DNA from: Massilia pinisoli
GTDB lineage: Bacteria; Pseudomonadota; Gammaproteobacteria; Burkholderiales; Burkholderiaceae_D
Direction of reading: 5' to 3'
DNA: 64,000 bases
NCBI RefSeq assembly: GCF_024753285.1
Contig: NZ_JANUGW010000002.1
Span: 186,001 to 250,000 of the forward strand
Both the position numbers and the translations under genes were made by a program. The notes under the pieces are model-generated. The model had not been told where the DNA came from and searched no databases. It worked only from the letters and a program-made list of their open reading frames with translations. This document shows positions 7,749-16,892 of this stretch, piece by piece (position 1 is the stretch's first letter; each line of letters begins with the position of its first letter).

Positions 7749-9830
7749 ATGTCCGCCGCCGCCACCGCCACCCCTGCCGATCCGTTCGCGAACCTGAATC
7801 CCGAACAACTGGCCGCCGTCGAGCACGACGTCGGCGCGGACGTCGTGCGGCCGTTGCTCGTCGTGGCGGGCGCCGGCTCGGGCAAGACGAACACGCTGGC
7901 GCACCGGGTCGCGAAGCTGATCCTGGCCGGGGCCGATCCGCAGCGCATCCTGCTGTTGACCTTTTCGCGCCGCGCTGCCGGTGAGATGGGCCAGCGCGCC
8001 GCCGGCGTGCTGCAGCGCGTGCTGGGTACGTCGTCCGCCGTCGGCAACCTGCCGTGGGCCGGCACGTTCCACAGCATCGGCGCCCGGCTGCTGCGCGAGT
8101 ACGCGGGGCGGATCGGGCTGGAAGCGTCGTTCACGATCCACGACCGCGCCGATTCCGAAGACTTGATGGGCCTCGTCCGGCAAGACATCGGCCTCGGTGC
8201 CGCGGCCGGCCAGAAACGTTTTCCGCTGAAGGGCACGTGCCTGGCGATCTATTCGCGCGTCGTCAACGGCCGCGAGCCGCTGGCCGACGTGCTGCAATCG
8301 ACATTCCCCTGGTGCAGCGAATGGGAAGACCCGCTGAAAAACCTGTTTGGCGCCTACGTCGACGCGAAGCAGGAGCAGAACGTTCTCGACTACGACGACC
8401 TGCTGCTGTTCTGGGCCGAGATGGCGGCCGATCCCGAACTGGGGCCGGAGCTGGGCGCGCTGTTCGACCACGTGCTCGTCGACGAATACCAGGACACGAA
8501 CCGCCTGCAGGCCGCGATCCTGCAAGGCATGAAGCCGGACGGGCGGGGCGTGATGGTCGTCGGCGACGACGCGCAGTCGATCTATTCGTTCCGCGGCGCG
8601 ACCGTGCGCAACATCCTCGACTTTCCGCAGCAGTTCGCGCAGCCCGCGCGCATCATCACCCTGGACCGCAACTACCGCTCGACGCAGCCGATTCTCGATG
8701 CGTCGAACGCCGTCATCGCCGCCGCGCTCGAGCGTCATGCGAAGAGCTTGTGGACCGATAAAGTGGCAAGCGCGAAACCGCAGCTGGTACTGATTCCGGA
8801 CGAGGCCGAGCAGGCACGCTGGGTCTGCAACCGCGTGCTGGAGCAGCGCGACGCGGGCATCGTGCTGAAGCAGCAGGCCGTGCTGTTCCGCGCCGCGAGC
8901 CACAGCGCGGCGCTCGAACTGGAGCTCGTGCGGCGCAACGTCCCGTTCGTGAAATTCGGCGGGCTGAAATTCCTCGAGGCCGCGCACATCAAGGACGTGC
9001 TCGCGATGCTGCGCTTCGCCCAGAATCCGGCAGGCAGGGTCGCGGGCTTCCGCGTCGTGCAACTGATGCCCGGCGTCGGCCCGGCGACGGCGGCCCGCTT
9101 CCTGGACGCCGTGGCGGAAGCGGCGGACCCCGTCGCGGCTGCCGACGCCTTCCCCGCGCCCCCGCGCGCGCAAGGCGAGTGGGAACAGTTCACCGCATTG
9201 TTCCGCACCTTGCGCACGTCCGGCCTGCGCTGGCCGCTGGACGTGGAGCTCGTGCGCGACTGGTACCAGCCGCACCTCGAACGCCTGCACGACGATGCGC
9301 CCGTGCGCGCGGCCGACCTCGACCAGCTCGTCGCGCTGGCCGGTGGTTACGGTTCGCGCGAAAGCTTCCTCACCGAGCTCACGCTCGACCCGCCGGAAGC
9401 GACGAGCGACCGTGCGGGCCCGCCGCTGCTGGACGAGGACTACCTGATCCTGTCGACGATCCACTCGGCCAAGGGCCAGGAGTGGAAGGCCGTGCACGTG
9501 TTGAACGTCGTCGACGGCTGCATTCCGTCCGACATGGCAACGGGCAGCGCGGAAGACATCGAGGAAGAGCGGCGCCTGCTGTACGTCGCGATGACGCGTG
9601 CCAAGGAGCACCTGCACCTCGTCGTACCGAACCGCTTCTTCATCAAGCAGCAGGCGCAGATGGGCGACCGCCACGTGTACGCCCAGCGCACGCGTTTCGT
9701 CACCCCGGCCATGCTCAAGCATTTCGAGGAATGCGTGTGGACGACTGCCGATGCGCAGCACATCCGCAAGCCGGTGCCGGACACGGTGCGGATGCTCGTG
9801 CGTGAACGGGCCCGGAACGCGTGGCGTTGA
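7749..9830 (+). CDS. UvrD/Rep-family superfamily 1A ATP-dependent DNA helicase
   Basis: The product has 693 residues. Motifs appear in order: Q-motif LNPEQLAAVEH; Walker A GAGSGKT (residues about 40-46); TFSRRAAGEM (Ia); DEYQDTN (II); GDDAQSIYSFRGA (III); LDRNYRST (IV); STIHSAKGQEWKAVHVLN (V); and LLYVAMTRAKEHL (VI). It is a 3'-5' translocase acting on single-stranded DNA in repair or restart. It is somewhat longer than Rep and shorter than UvrD, and is the common second UvrD-like protein of COG0210. The start at 7749 is the first ATG ahead of the Q-motif. It stands alone between two DnaA-box modules. Confidence 0.93.
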   Translation: MSAAATATPADPFANLNPEQLAAVEHDVGADVVRPLLVVAGAGSGKTNTLAHRVAKLILAGADPQRILLLTFSRRAAGEMGQRAAGVLQRVLGTSSAVGNLPWAGTFHSIGARLLREYAGRIGLEASFTIHDRADSEDLMGLVRQDIGLGAAAGQKRFPLKGTCLAIYSRVVNGREPLADVLQSTFPWCSEWEDPLKNLFGAYVDAKQEQNVLDYDDLLLFWAEMAADPELGPELGALFDHVLVDEYQDTNRLQAAILQGMKPDGRGVMVVGDDAQSIYSFRGATVRNILDFPQQFAQPARIITLDRNYRSTQPILDASNAVIAAALERHAKSLWTDKVASAKPQLVLIPDEAEQARWVCNRVLEQRDAGIVLKQQAVLFRAASHSAALELELVRRNVPFVKFGGLKFLEAAHIKDVLAMLRFAQNPAGRVAGFRVVQLMPGVGPATAARFLDAVAEAADPVAAADAFPAPPRAQGEWEQFTALFRTLRTSGLRWPLDVELVRDWYQPHLERLHDDAPVRAADLDQLVALAGGYGSRESFLTELTLDPPEATSDRAGPPLLDEDYLILSTIHSAKGQEWKAVHVLNVVDGCIPSDMATGSAEDIEEERRLLYVAMTRAKEHLHLVVPNRFFIKQQAQMGDRHVYAQRTRFVTPAMLKHFEECVWTTADAQHIRKPVPDTVRMLVRERARNAWR

Positions 9831-10025
9831 GGCCGGCGCCCAAGTTTGGGAAAAATGACGGCAAGATGACAGAACAAGTGGACAGAAGCGGCACCGGGTG
9901 GCCAAGTTATGCCCGTCATCGATTTTTTGTAGGAATTTGCCTCATTCGCATCACGTGCTTAAAACAAGTGCACACGCAAGTCATTGATTCTTAACGACTT
10001 CGATTTTGCCTTTTCGTTGTGCAGT

Positions 10026-10108
10026 TTGTTGAAACCCGCACCAATACTGCGGTTCTGGCTTGTCAAGAGGCGCTTGTCCACACAGTTATCCACATTTCTT
10101 GTGGATAT
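10026..10108 (+). repeat. DnaA-box module, copy B (downstream of helicase)
   Basis: It is homologous to copy A at 7499-7581, in the same orientation and of the same length. TTGTCCACA (10074-10082), the perfect box TTATCCACA (10086-10094) and the inverted TGTGGATAT (10100-10108) sit at offsets 49, 61 and 75, exactly as in copy A. The 9831-10219 gap otherwise holds no gene. Confidence 0.6.
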
Positions 10109-10219
10109 TAAAATTAATCCCGTCGAATCAATATCTTAGGTCATCTACTTGAGGCGGCGTCGAGTTGTTCGCGCCGATCAAGACGTGTTAACGCGTGCAA
10201 TGTTTGCCTGGCGGCTTGG

Positions 10220-11044
10220 TCAGTCCAGCAAGGCACGCAGCGTCTGCAGGGCGGCGAGCGCACCCAACGCAACGCCGACGCCCGTGCCCGCCGCCACGTC
10301 CGGCTCGCGCGGGTTGATGCGCACGAGCGGCGCACGCTGGCCCTCGCACAGGCGGCGCACGGAGGGGACGTCCGTGCCCGCGCCCAGTTCGACGACGACG
10401 AGGCGCCGCACCTGCCGGCGCCAGCGTTCCAGGCGCTTGTACTGATGGGCCGTGCGGTCATCGAGCCAGCGGCCATCGCCGAACATCAGGATATTGGGCC
10501 GCGCGAGCCGGCCGCAGTGCGGGCAGCGGGGCAGCGGCGGGGCCATCAGGCACGTCGCCGGGTCGACGATCGGGTCGACGGCGTCGGCCGGCCTGATGCC
10601 GCCCCCGCACGGGCCCGTGCATTGCAGGTGGTGGATCGAGCCATGGCATTCGACGATGCGCTCCGGGTCGAAGCCGGCGCGCTGGAACTGGCCATCGACA
10701 TTGCTCGTGAAGACGAAGGCGCCATGCGGCAGGCGGGCGCCGATGTCGCGCAAGATCGCGAAGCCCGCATGCGGCACCGTGCTCCGGTACAGCGCGAGGC
10801 GGTGGCCGTAGAAGCCCCAGGCGAGTTCCGGTAGTGCGTCGAAGCTGTGCGGATTCGCGATCTCGACGAAGCGGATGCCGGCGGCGGCCAGCGGCGGATA
10901 CGCACGCCAGAACCCGTGGTCGCCACGGAAGTCAGGCAACCCCGAATCGACGCCGATCCCGGCGCCGGCGCCGATCAGGAGGCCGTCCGCCTCACGCAGC
11001 AAGGCGGCCGCGCGGGCGAGGGCGGCATCGTCGTCCGGACTCAT
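10220..11044 (-). CDS. SIR2-family NAD-dependent protein deacylase
   Basis: The product has 274 residues. The NAD-binding motif GAGIGVDSGLPDFRG lies near residue 27, and FTSNVDGQFQRAGF takes the place of the usual TQN-I/V-D motif (Ser instead of Gln). The catalytic His is in VECHGS. Zinc cysteines are CTGPC and, about 25 residues later, CPHC. The enzyme would remove acyl groups from lysines using NAD+. The start ATG overlaps the stop of the HD-hydrolase gene (ATGA), so the two form an operon. The altered N-V-D motif is worth noting but the fold seems intact. Confidence 0.85.
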   Translation of the reverse strand: MSPDDDAALARAAALLREADGLLIGAGAGIGVDSGLPDFRGDHGFWRAYPPLAAAGIRFVEIANPHSFDALPELAWGFYGHRLALYRSTVPHAGFAILRDIGARLPHGAFVFTSNVDGQFQRAGFDPERIVECHGSIHHLQCTGPCGGGIRPADAVDPIVDPATCLMAPPLPRCPHCGRLARPNILMFGDGRWLDDRTAHQYKRLERWRRQVRRLVVVELGAGTDVPSVRRLCEGQRAPLVRINPREPDVAAGTGVGVALGALAALQTLRALLD

Positions 11045-11676
11045 GGGGAGTCTACGTCGATGCGCCGCTGCAGGCGTTCCAGTTCGGCGAGGAAGCGTTC
11101 GGCGGCCAGCGCGGGCGCCCACGGTTCCCACGGCGGACAATCGTAGACCTCGACGAGCGGATCGCGCTCCAGCACGGGCGAGCGGATTTTCAAGGTGGTG
11201 CGCACTTCGCGTTCCGACCAGCCGGCCACGTGCACGGCTTCGCTGGCGGCCGCGAGGCGGTCGGCGCGCTTGTGCAATTGGTGCTCGGCCGGCGTCCACG
11301 CGGGCAGCCGGTAGCGCAGGAACACGGCCTGTTCCAGGCGGCGGGTGAGGGCGCGGAAACCGTCGCCGAGGAAGGGCTTGATCGGCGACACGGCGTCGAA
11401 GCCGAGCAGGCCTTCTTCCGCATCGTGCAGCAGCTCGCGCAATTCCACGACGGGGGCAAGCGGCGCGGGCGTGGCGGCGCGGCGGAGCAGCATCACGGCG
11501 ATCGAGTGCTGCGCGACGGACAGCGGCAGCGGCCACGCGGAGTGGCCGCCCCAGCGGTAGGTGCGCGCGAGGCCGAGGGCGAGGTCGCTGTCGTCCCAGT
11601 CGAACGGAGTCGGGTTCAACAGGTCGAGCCGCTTGCCGGACGGCATGCGTACCCAGGCGCGCATGTCGGGCGCCAT
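11041..11676 (-). CDS. HD-domain phosphohydrolase (YfbR-like)
   Basis: The product has 211 residues from the ATG at 11676; a TTG at 11694 and an ATG at 11664 are alternatives. The HD signature is present as SVAQHSIAV and, after a short spacer, ELLHDAEEGLLGFD. The metal-binding His and Asp residues are therefore in place. Family members are cytosolic nucleotidases or phosphohydrolases of unsettled substrate. The gene is co-transcribed with the downstream sirtuin through a 4-nt overlap and divergent from glpD. Confidence 0.8.
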   Translation of the reverse strand: MAPDMRAWVRMPSGKRLDLLNPTPFDWDDSDLALGLARTYRWGGHSAWPLPLSVAQHSIAVMLLRRAATPAPLAPVVELRELLHDAEEGLLGFDAVSPIKPFLGDGFRALTRRLEQAVFLRYRLPAWTPAEHQLHKRADRLAAASEAVHVAGWSEREVRTTLKIRSPVLERDPLVEVYDCPPWEPWAPALAAERFLAELERLQRRIDVDSP

Positions 11677-11829
11677 CTCAACGGATTCTCGCAACGGTGC
11701 TCATGTGGCGATTTTACACGGCCCTGCAGGCCGACCCCGGCAGGATTGACGTGGCCGTACACAGGGCACCGTCCGCGGTTTATAGTAGGCTGCTGCCGGC
11801 ACGGGCCGGCCGAAAGGAGCGCAGCGAAG

Positions 11830-13377
11830 ATGGGAGAGATTGCCAAACGGATCGATTGCGACGTGCTGGTCGTGGGCGGCGGCATCAATGGTGCCGGCAT
11901 CGCGCGCGACGCAGCGGGGCGCGGCCTGTCCGTCGTGTTGTGCGAAAAAGACGATCTGGCCCAGCATACGTCGTCCGCGTCCAGCAAGCTGATCCACGGC
12001 GGCCTGCGCTATCTGGAGCAATACCACTTCGGCCTCGTGCGCAAGGCGCTGGCCGAGCGCGAAGTGCTGCTGAAGAGCGCGCCGCACATCATCCATCCGC
12101 TGCGTTTTCTGATGCCGCATGCGCCGGGGCAGCGGCCCGCGTGGATGATCCGCGCCGGCCTGTTCCTGTACGACCACCTGGCGCCGCGCGATTTCCTGCC
12201 CGCGTCCGGCGCCGTCGAGCTGCGCGCGACGCCCGCAGGTGCCGCGTTGCAGCCGCAGTTCACGCGGGGGTTCGCGTATTCCGATGCATGGGTCGACGAT
12301 GCGCGCCTCGTCGTGCTCGCGGCGCTCGATGCGCGCGAGCGCGGCGCCACCGTGCTCACGCGCACGCGTTGCGCGCGGGTGCGGCGCGATGCCGCGCGCT
12401 GGGATGCCGAGCTGCATGGCGCGGACGGTGTCATCCACGTGCACGCGCGCTGCCTCGTGAACGCGGCCGGGCCGTGGGCCGGCAGCTTGTTGCACGAGAC
12501 GGGTGTGGGTCCGGCACGGTCCATGCGCCTCGTGAAGGGCAGCCACATCGTCGTGCCGCGCCTGTTCGACGGGCCCGACGCGTTCCTGCTGCAGCAGCCG
12601 GACGGCCGCATCGTGTTCGCACTGCCGTACGAGGGTGCGTTCACGCTCGTCGGCACGACGGACGTCGACCACGACCCCGCCGACCTCGACCGTGTCGCCA
12701 TCAGCGCCGCCGAGACGGCGTACCTGTGCGACGCCGTGAACCGCTGTTTCACGCGCCGCATCGCCCCGGCGGACGTCGTATGGAGCTATGCGGGCGTGCG
12801 TCCGCTGATCGACGAAGGCGGCAGCAACGCATCGTCCGCCAGCCGCGACTACCGGTTCGAGCACGACACGGCCGGCGGCGCGCCGCTGCTGTCCGTGTTC
12901 GGGGGCAAGGTCACGACGTTCCGCAAGCTGGCCGAGCAGGCCGTCGACTGGATCGGCCCCCGGCTGGGCCGCAGCATGCCGCCCTGGACGGCGCATGCGT
13001 GCCTGCCCGGCGGCGACTTGTACGGCAAAGTGCCGCTCGCGCGGGCCGTGCTGGAATACGACGGCTGGGTGCGCACACGGCGCCAGCAATTCGCGTGGCT
13101 GCCCGAGTCCTTGCTGGTCCGCTACGCCCGCAGCTACGGCACGCGGCTGTCCACGCTGCTGGCGCATTGCCGGTCGCGCGCCGACCTTGGCGAGGAAATC
13201 GTGCCCGGCCTGTTCGAGGCCGAGGCCCATTATCTCGTGCGCCAGGAATGGGCCCGGTCCGCCGACGACATCCTGTGGCGTCGCACGAAGCTGGGGCTGC
13301 ACGCGCCGCCGGGTGCCGCGCACCGCCTCGACTCTTGGCTGGCCAGTCACCACGGCACGGCGGTCACCGTGCCGTGA
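11830..13377 (+). CDS. glpD: Aerobic glycerol-3-phosphate dehydrogenase
   Basis: The product has 515 residues, close to the usual 500. It oxidises sn-glycerol 3-phosphate to dihydroxyacetone phosphate at the inner membrane and passes electrons to ubiquinone. The FAD-binding motif DVLVVGGGINGAGIARDAAG is at the N-terminus, followed by SSKLIHGGLRYLE, and the C-terminal region has SVFGGKVTTFRKLAE and a DAO C-terminal helical domain. The start ATG has AGGAG 12 nt upstream; a longer upstream reading frame is not coding. No glpF, glpK or glpR lies nearby. Confidence 0.95.
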   Translation: MGEIAKRIDCDVLVVGGGINGAGIARDAAGRGLSVVLCEKDDLAQHTSSASSKLIHGGLRYLEQYHFGLVRKALAEREVLLKSAPHIIHPLRFLMPHAPGQRPAWMIRAGLFLYDHLAPRDFLPASGAVELRATPAGAALQPQFTRGFAYSDAWVDDARLVVLAALDARERGATVLTRTRCARVRRDAARWDAELHGADGVIHVHARCLVNAAGPWAGSLLHETGVGPARSMRLVKGSHIVVPRLFDGPDAFLLQQPDGRIVFALPYEGAFTLVGTTDVDHDPADLDRVAISAAETAYLCDAVNRCFTRRIAPADVVWSYAGVRPLIDEGGSNASSASRDYRFEHDTAGGAPLLSVFGGKVTTFRKLAEQAVDWIGPRLGRSMPPWTAHACLPGGDLYGKVPLARAVLEYDGWVRTRRQQFAWLPESLLVRYARSYGTRLSTLLAHCRSRADLGEEIVPGLFEAEAHYLVRQEWARSADDILWRRTKLGLHAPPGAAHRLDSWLASHHGTAVTVP

Positions 13378-13393
13378 TGCGGCCAGCGCCGCG

Positions 13394-16078
13394 TCAGCGT
13401 GCGTTCTTCGCCAGCCAGGCGTCGATCTCGGGCAGGCGCGCCGCGTTGACGCGGATACGATCCTGAATCGCGGCGACGGCCGCCTCGACGTCGCCGCGCG
13501 ACGTGGGCGCCAGGTTCGCCTCGGCATACGCACCCAGCTTGTTCACCATCGCCGGGTCCGCCGACGCCATCGCGAGGCGCGCCAGGTAGCGGCTGCGCGA
13601 GCTGGCGTCCACGCGCTCGTTGATCTTGGCGAGGTGGGCGACGGCGAAGTCGAACGCCATGTCCGGATAGCGCATCGCCACTTCCGAAATCATCGTCGCG
13701 CTGATCGTCAGGCCCGGTTCGTCCGTGAGGGCGAGTTCCAGCGCGCGCATGGCGAGGGCGCGGTCGTCCGTGGCCGCGAGCAAGGTGTAGCGCTGGTCGC
13801 GCACGAGCGGGGACGTCTCGTTGCGCGCGGCCGCGTGCAACTGGTCCCACATGGCGGCATCGGCATGCTGGGCGACAACGCCCATGACGGTCTTGCGCAG
13901 CGGCCCGGGCACCGCCTGCGGGTCCGTCGTGAGGGCGGCGTAGCGGCGGCGCGCTTCGGCGATGGTGGTCGCGTCGCCCAGGTCGCTCAGCACGACGATC
14001 AGCTGTTCGCGCAAGTTCGCGACGGCCGACGCCTCGTCCGGTCGCGCCGTCCAGCCCACCTGCGCCATCAGCGGCGCCAGGCGGCCGATGGCAAACGCGG
14101 CGAAGCGGCGCTGGCGCGTCGTGTCGCCGCCGCGTGCCTCCTCGCGGTAGCGTTCATGGAGGCCGTCGAGCAGCCCCGCGATGCGCGACCACACGGCCGG
14201 ATCGGCGCCGGCCGGCGTCGCCTGCACGAGGTCCAGCACGTCCGACGCCGGCTGCAGACCCGCGAGGCCCAGTGCGCTGCTGTCGGCCAGCAGGCCGATC
14301 TGGTCGATCGGGGCGATGCCCGCGAACTGCTGTGCGAGCTGCGCGAAACCGGCCGACGTGTACAGGGTGCGGTAGTAACCGGTCTGGCCCGCATTGACGA
14401 TCACGGCGCCGCAGCCCGGCACGGTGACGGCGCCCTGGCCGCCCGCGACGAGCGTCGTTCCCTGTTTCGCACTGCCGGCGATCTGCGCGATGACGGGCAC
14501 GCGCCACGCGAGCGGCGCCTTGCCCGCGCGGTCGCGCGTGAATTCCGCCTGCGTCAGCGGCACCGTCGATGCGGCGTTGCTGCACGCGGCGTCGCCGACC
14601 TTGATGAGCGGGATACCGGGTTGCAGCGTGAAGTCGTGAGCGATGGCGGTGACGGGCTTGCCGGCCGCCTTCTCGATCTGCTTCCACAAGTCGTCCGACA
14701 CCGTGTTGCCGTACGCGTTCGCCTTCATGTACGCGCGCACGCCGCTCTTCCACGCGTTCTCGCCGACATACGCTTCCAGCATGCGGATGACGGATTCGCC
14801 CTTCGAATAGGTGATCTCGTCGAATGCCTGGTTCGCCTGCTCGACCGTTTCCACGTGCTGCACGACGGGGTGCGTGCCGGCGACGGAATCGCGGCGCATC
14901 GCCGTCTCGCGCGTGGCGACGGTGCCCAGGCGGGTATTCCATTCCGGATGCAGGCGGGCCGTCATGCGGCTTTCCATCCACGACGCGAAACCCTCGTTCA
15001 GCCACAGGTCGTCCCACCAGCGCATCGTGACGAGGTCGCCGAACCACTGGTGCGCCATCTCGTGCGCGGCCGTGGAAAAGATTTCCTCGCGGTCGTGCTG
15101 GGTGGCGATCGTGGGGTCGAGCAGCAGTGCATATTCGAACGTGAAGATGGCGCCCCAGTTTTCCATCGCGCTGAAGAACTGGCTGCGGCCGGCGCCCGCC
15201 ACGTTGTCGAGCTTCGGCAGCGGGTAGCGCACGCCGAAGTAATCGTTGTACTCGCGCAGGATGGCCTGCTGGGCGTCGAGCGCGAACCGCGCCTGCGGCA
15301 GCGCGCCGCGGCGCGTGACGACGCCGACTTCCGTGCCGTCCACCTTCGCCGCTGCCCGTTCGAAATCGCCCAGCGCGAGGAACAGCAAATATGTCGACAT
15401 CTTCGGCGTCGTGCCGAAGGTCACGCGGCGGCGGCCGTCCGGCAGAGCCTCCGTGCGCGCGGCCGGCATATTGCTGACGGCCATCTGGCCGGCCGGCACG
15501 ACGACGTCCAGCGCGAAGCTGGCCTTGTACGCCGGCTCGTCCCACGACGGGATCATGCGGCGCGCGTCCGAGTTCTCGAACTGGGTGTACAGCGCGCGCT
15601 GCTTCTTGCCGTCCGCGCCCGGATAGTCGAGCGAGAACAGCCCGACGGCCTGCGTGCCGATCACGCCCGTGTAGTCCATCGCCAGGTGGTACATCCCGGG
15701 CGCGACGGGCTGCGCGAACGTGAAGGTCGCCGTCTGCGCGGCGGCGTCGACGGCGACCGTCGCATCGCGTCCGGCGCCGCCGGCGGCCGGCGTCAGCGTC
15801 ACTTGCGCGAACGTCAGGTCGGCCGCGTTCAAGGTCAACGTGCTGCTGGGCTTCGTGACGTTGATCGTGACGACGGCGCGGCCACTGAACGTGCCCGTCG
15901 CGGCGTCAGGGGTCAGCGAGATCCGGTAATGCGTCGGGACGGCATTGCGGGGCAATTGCGTCGTGGTGTCGCCGGCCGCCGTGCCCGCGGGCGCGCGGGT
16001 GGGCGCGGCGCTGGCGTGAACGGCGGGCGCGGTCGCCAGGGTGAGGGCGACGGCGGCGGAAAGCAGGCTGCGGTGCAT
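13394..16078 (-). CDS. Exported M1-family zinc aminopeptidase
   Basis: The product has 894 residues from ATG 16078, with AGGA upstream and a signal peptide (MHRSLLSAAVALTLA, cleavage near VHASA). The zinc site is HEMAHQWFGD with the third ligand in NEGFASWME. The exopeptidase motif reads SAMENWG instead of the canonical GAMEN. An ERAP1-like helical C-terminal half follows. It should remove N-terminal residues from peptides in the periplasm or at the surface. It is convergent with glpD, 16 nt apart. Confidence 0.9.
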   Translation of the reverse strand: MHRSLLSAAVALTLATAPAVHASAAPTRAPAGTAAGDTTTQLPRNAVPTHYRISLTPDAATGTFSGRAVVTINVTKPSSTLTLNAADLTFAQVTLTPAAGGAGRDATVAVDAAAQTATFTFAQPVAPGMYHLAMDYTGVIGTQAVGLFSLDYPGADGKKQRALYTQFENSDARRMIPSWDEPAYKASFALDVVVPAGQMAVSNMPAARTEALPDGRRRVTFGTTPKMSTYLLFLALGDFERAAAKVDGTEVGVVTRRGALPQARFALDAQQAILREYNDYFGVRYPLPKLDNVAGAGRSQFFSAMENWGAIFTFEYALLLDPTIATQHDREEIFSTAAHEMAHQWFGDLVTMRWWDDLWLNEGFASWMESRMTARLHPEWNTRLGTVATRETAMRRDSVAGTHPVVQHVETVEQANQAFDEITYSKGESVIRMLEAYVGENAWKSGVRAYMKANAYGNTVSDDLWKQIEKAAGKPVTAIAHDFTLQPGIPLIKVGDAACSNAASTVPLTQAEFTRDRAGKAPLAWRVPVIAQIAGSAKQGTTLVAGGQGAVTVPGCGAVIVNAGQTGYYRTLYTSAGFAQLAQQFAGIAPIDQIGLLADSSALGLAGLQPASDVLDLVQATPAGADPAVWSRIAGLLDGLHERYREEARGGDTTRQRRFAAFAIGRLAPLMAQVGWTARPDEASAVANLREQLIVVLSDLGDATTIAEARRRYAALTTDPQAVPGPLRKTVMGVVAQHADAAMWDQLHAAARNETSPLVRDQRYTLLAATDDRALAMRALELALTDEPGLTISATMISEVAMRYPDMAFDFAVAHLAKINERVDASSRSRYLARLAMASADPAMVNKLGAYAEANLAPTSRGDVEAAVAAIQDRIRVNAARLPEIDAWLAKNAR

Positions 16079-16255
16079 GGAAATCCTATCGAATATGTAC
16101 GTCGGACCCGCGCGCGCGGCGGGTAGGGCGCGCGCGGCCAATCCGCCAATCTACGGTCAAACGGCGCGCCCTGTCAAATGACCAGGCAGACAGACGGCGG
16201 ACGTGGCGCGGCGATGGGCGTATGATCGGCGACGCACACGACCAAGGAGGGATCG

Positions 16256-16879
16256 ATGAAACTGTACACGAGCAGCCGCGCGCCGAACCCGCGCCGCGTG
16301 CTGATGTTCATGGCCGAGAAGGGCGTCGCCGACGTCCGTACGGTGCAGGTCGACCTGGGCAAGGCCGAGCACCGCAGCGAGGCCTTCATGGCCCTGAATC
16401 CGATGGCCCAGGTGCCCGTGCTGGAACTGGACGACGGCCGCACCCTGGCCGAGACGCGCGCCATCTGTACTTACCTGGAAGGCGTCCACCCGAATCCGAA
16501 CCTGATGGGCGAAGGCTTCGAGGAACGCGCATTCATCGAGATGATGGACCGGCGCTGCGAGCTGCAGCTGTTCCTGCGCATCGCCAACTGCGTCCGGCAT
16601 ACGCATCCGGGCCTCGCACCGCTGGAACAGCCGCAGTTCGCGGAGTTCGGCGCGGCGCAGGGCGAGAAGGTGCGCGAGTCGGCGCACTGGCTGGACGGGG
16701 TGCTGGCGGACCGCGACTACGTGGCCGGCGACCGCTTCACGATCGCCGACATCACGGCATTCTGCGCATTGGAATTCGCGCGAGGACTGATGAAGTACCG
16801 GCCGGCCGACGACGGCCTCGCGAACCTGCAGGCGTGGCGCGACCGGATCGCGCAGCGCCCGAGCGCGCAGGCCGTGTAG
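16256..16879 (+). CDS. Glutathione S-transferase family protein
   Basis: The product has 207 residues, a standard GST size. The thioredoxin-fold domain begins MKLYTSSRAPNPRRV and includes NPMAQVPVLELDDG (cis-Pro) and LAETRAICTYLEG (the glutathione gamma-Glu contact). The all-helical domain contains YVAGDRFTIADI. AAGGAGG precedes the ATG. Conjugating or thiol-reducing activity in the cytosol is inferred from the family. Confidence 0.9.
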   Translation: MKLYTSSRAPNPRRVLMFMAEKGVADVRTVQVDLGKAEHRSEAFMALNPMAQVPVLELDDGRTLAETRAICTYLEGVHPNPNLMGEGFEERAFIEMMDRRCELQLFLRIANCVRHTHPGLAPLEQPQFAEFGAAQGEKVRESAHWLDGVLADRDYVAGDRFTIADITAFCALEFARGLMKYRPADDGLANLQAWRDRIAQRPSAQAV

Positions 16880-16892
16880 CTACGGCATCGCG

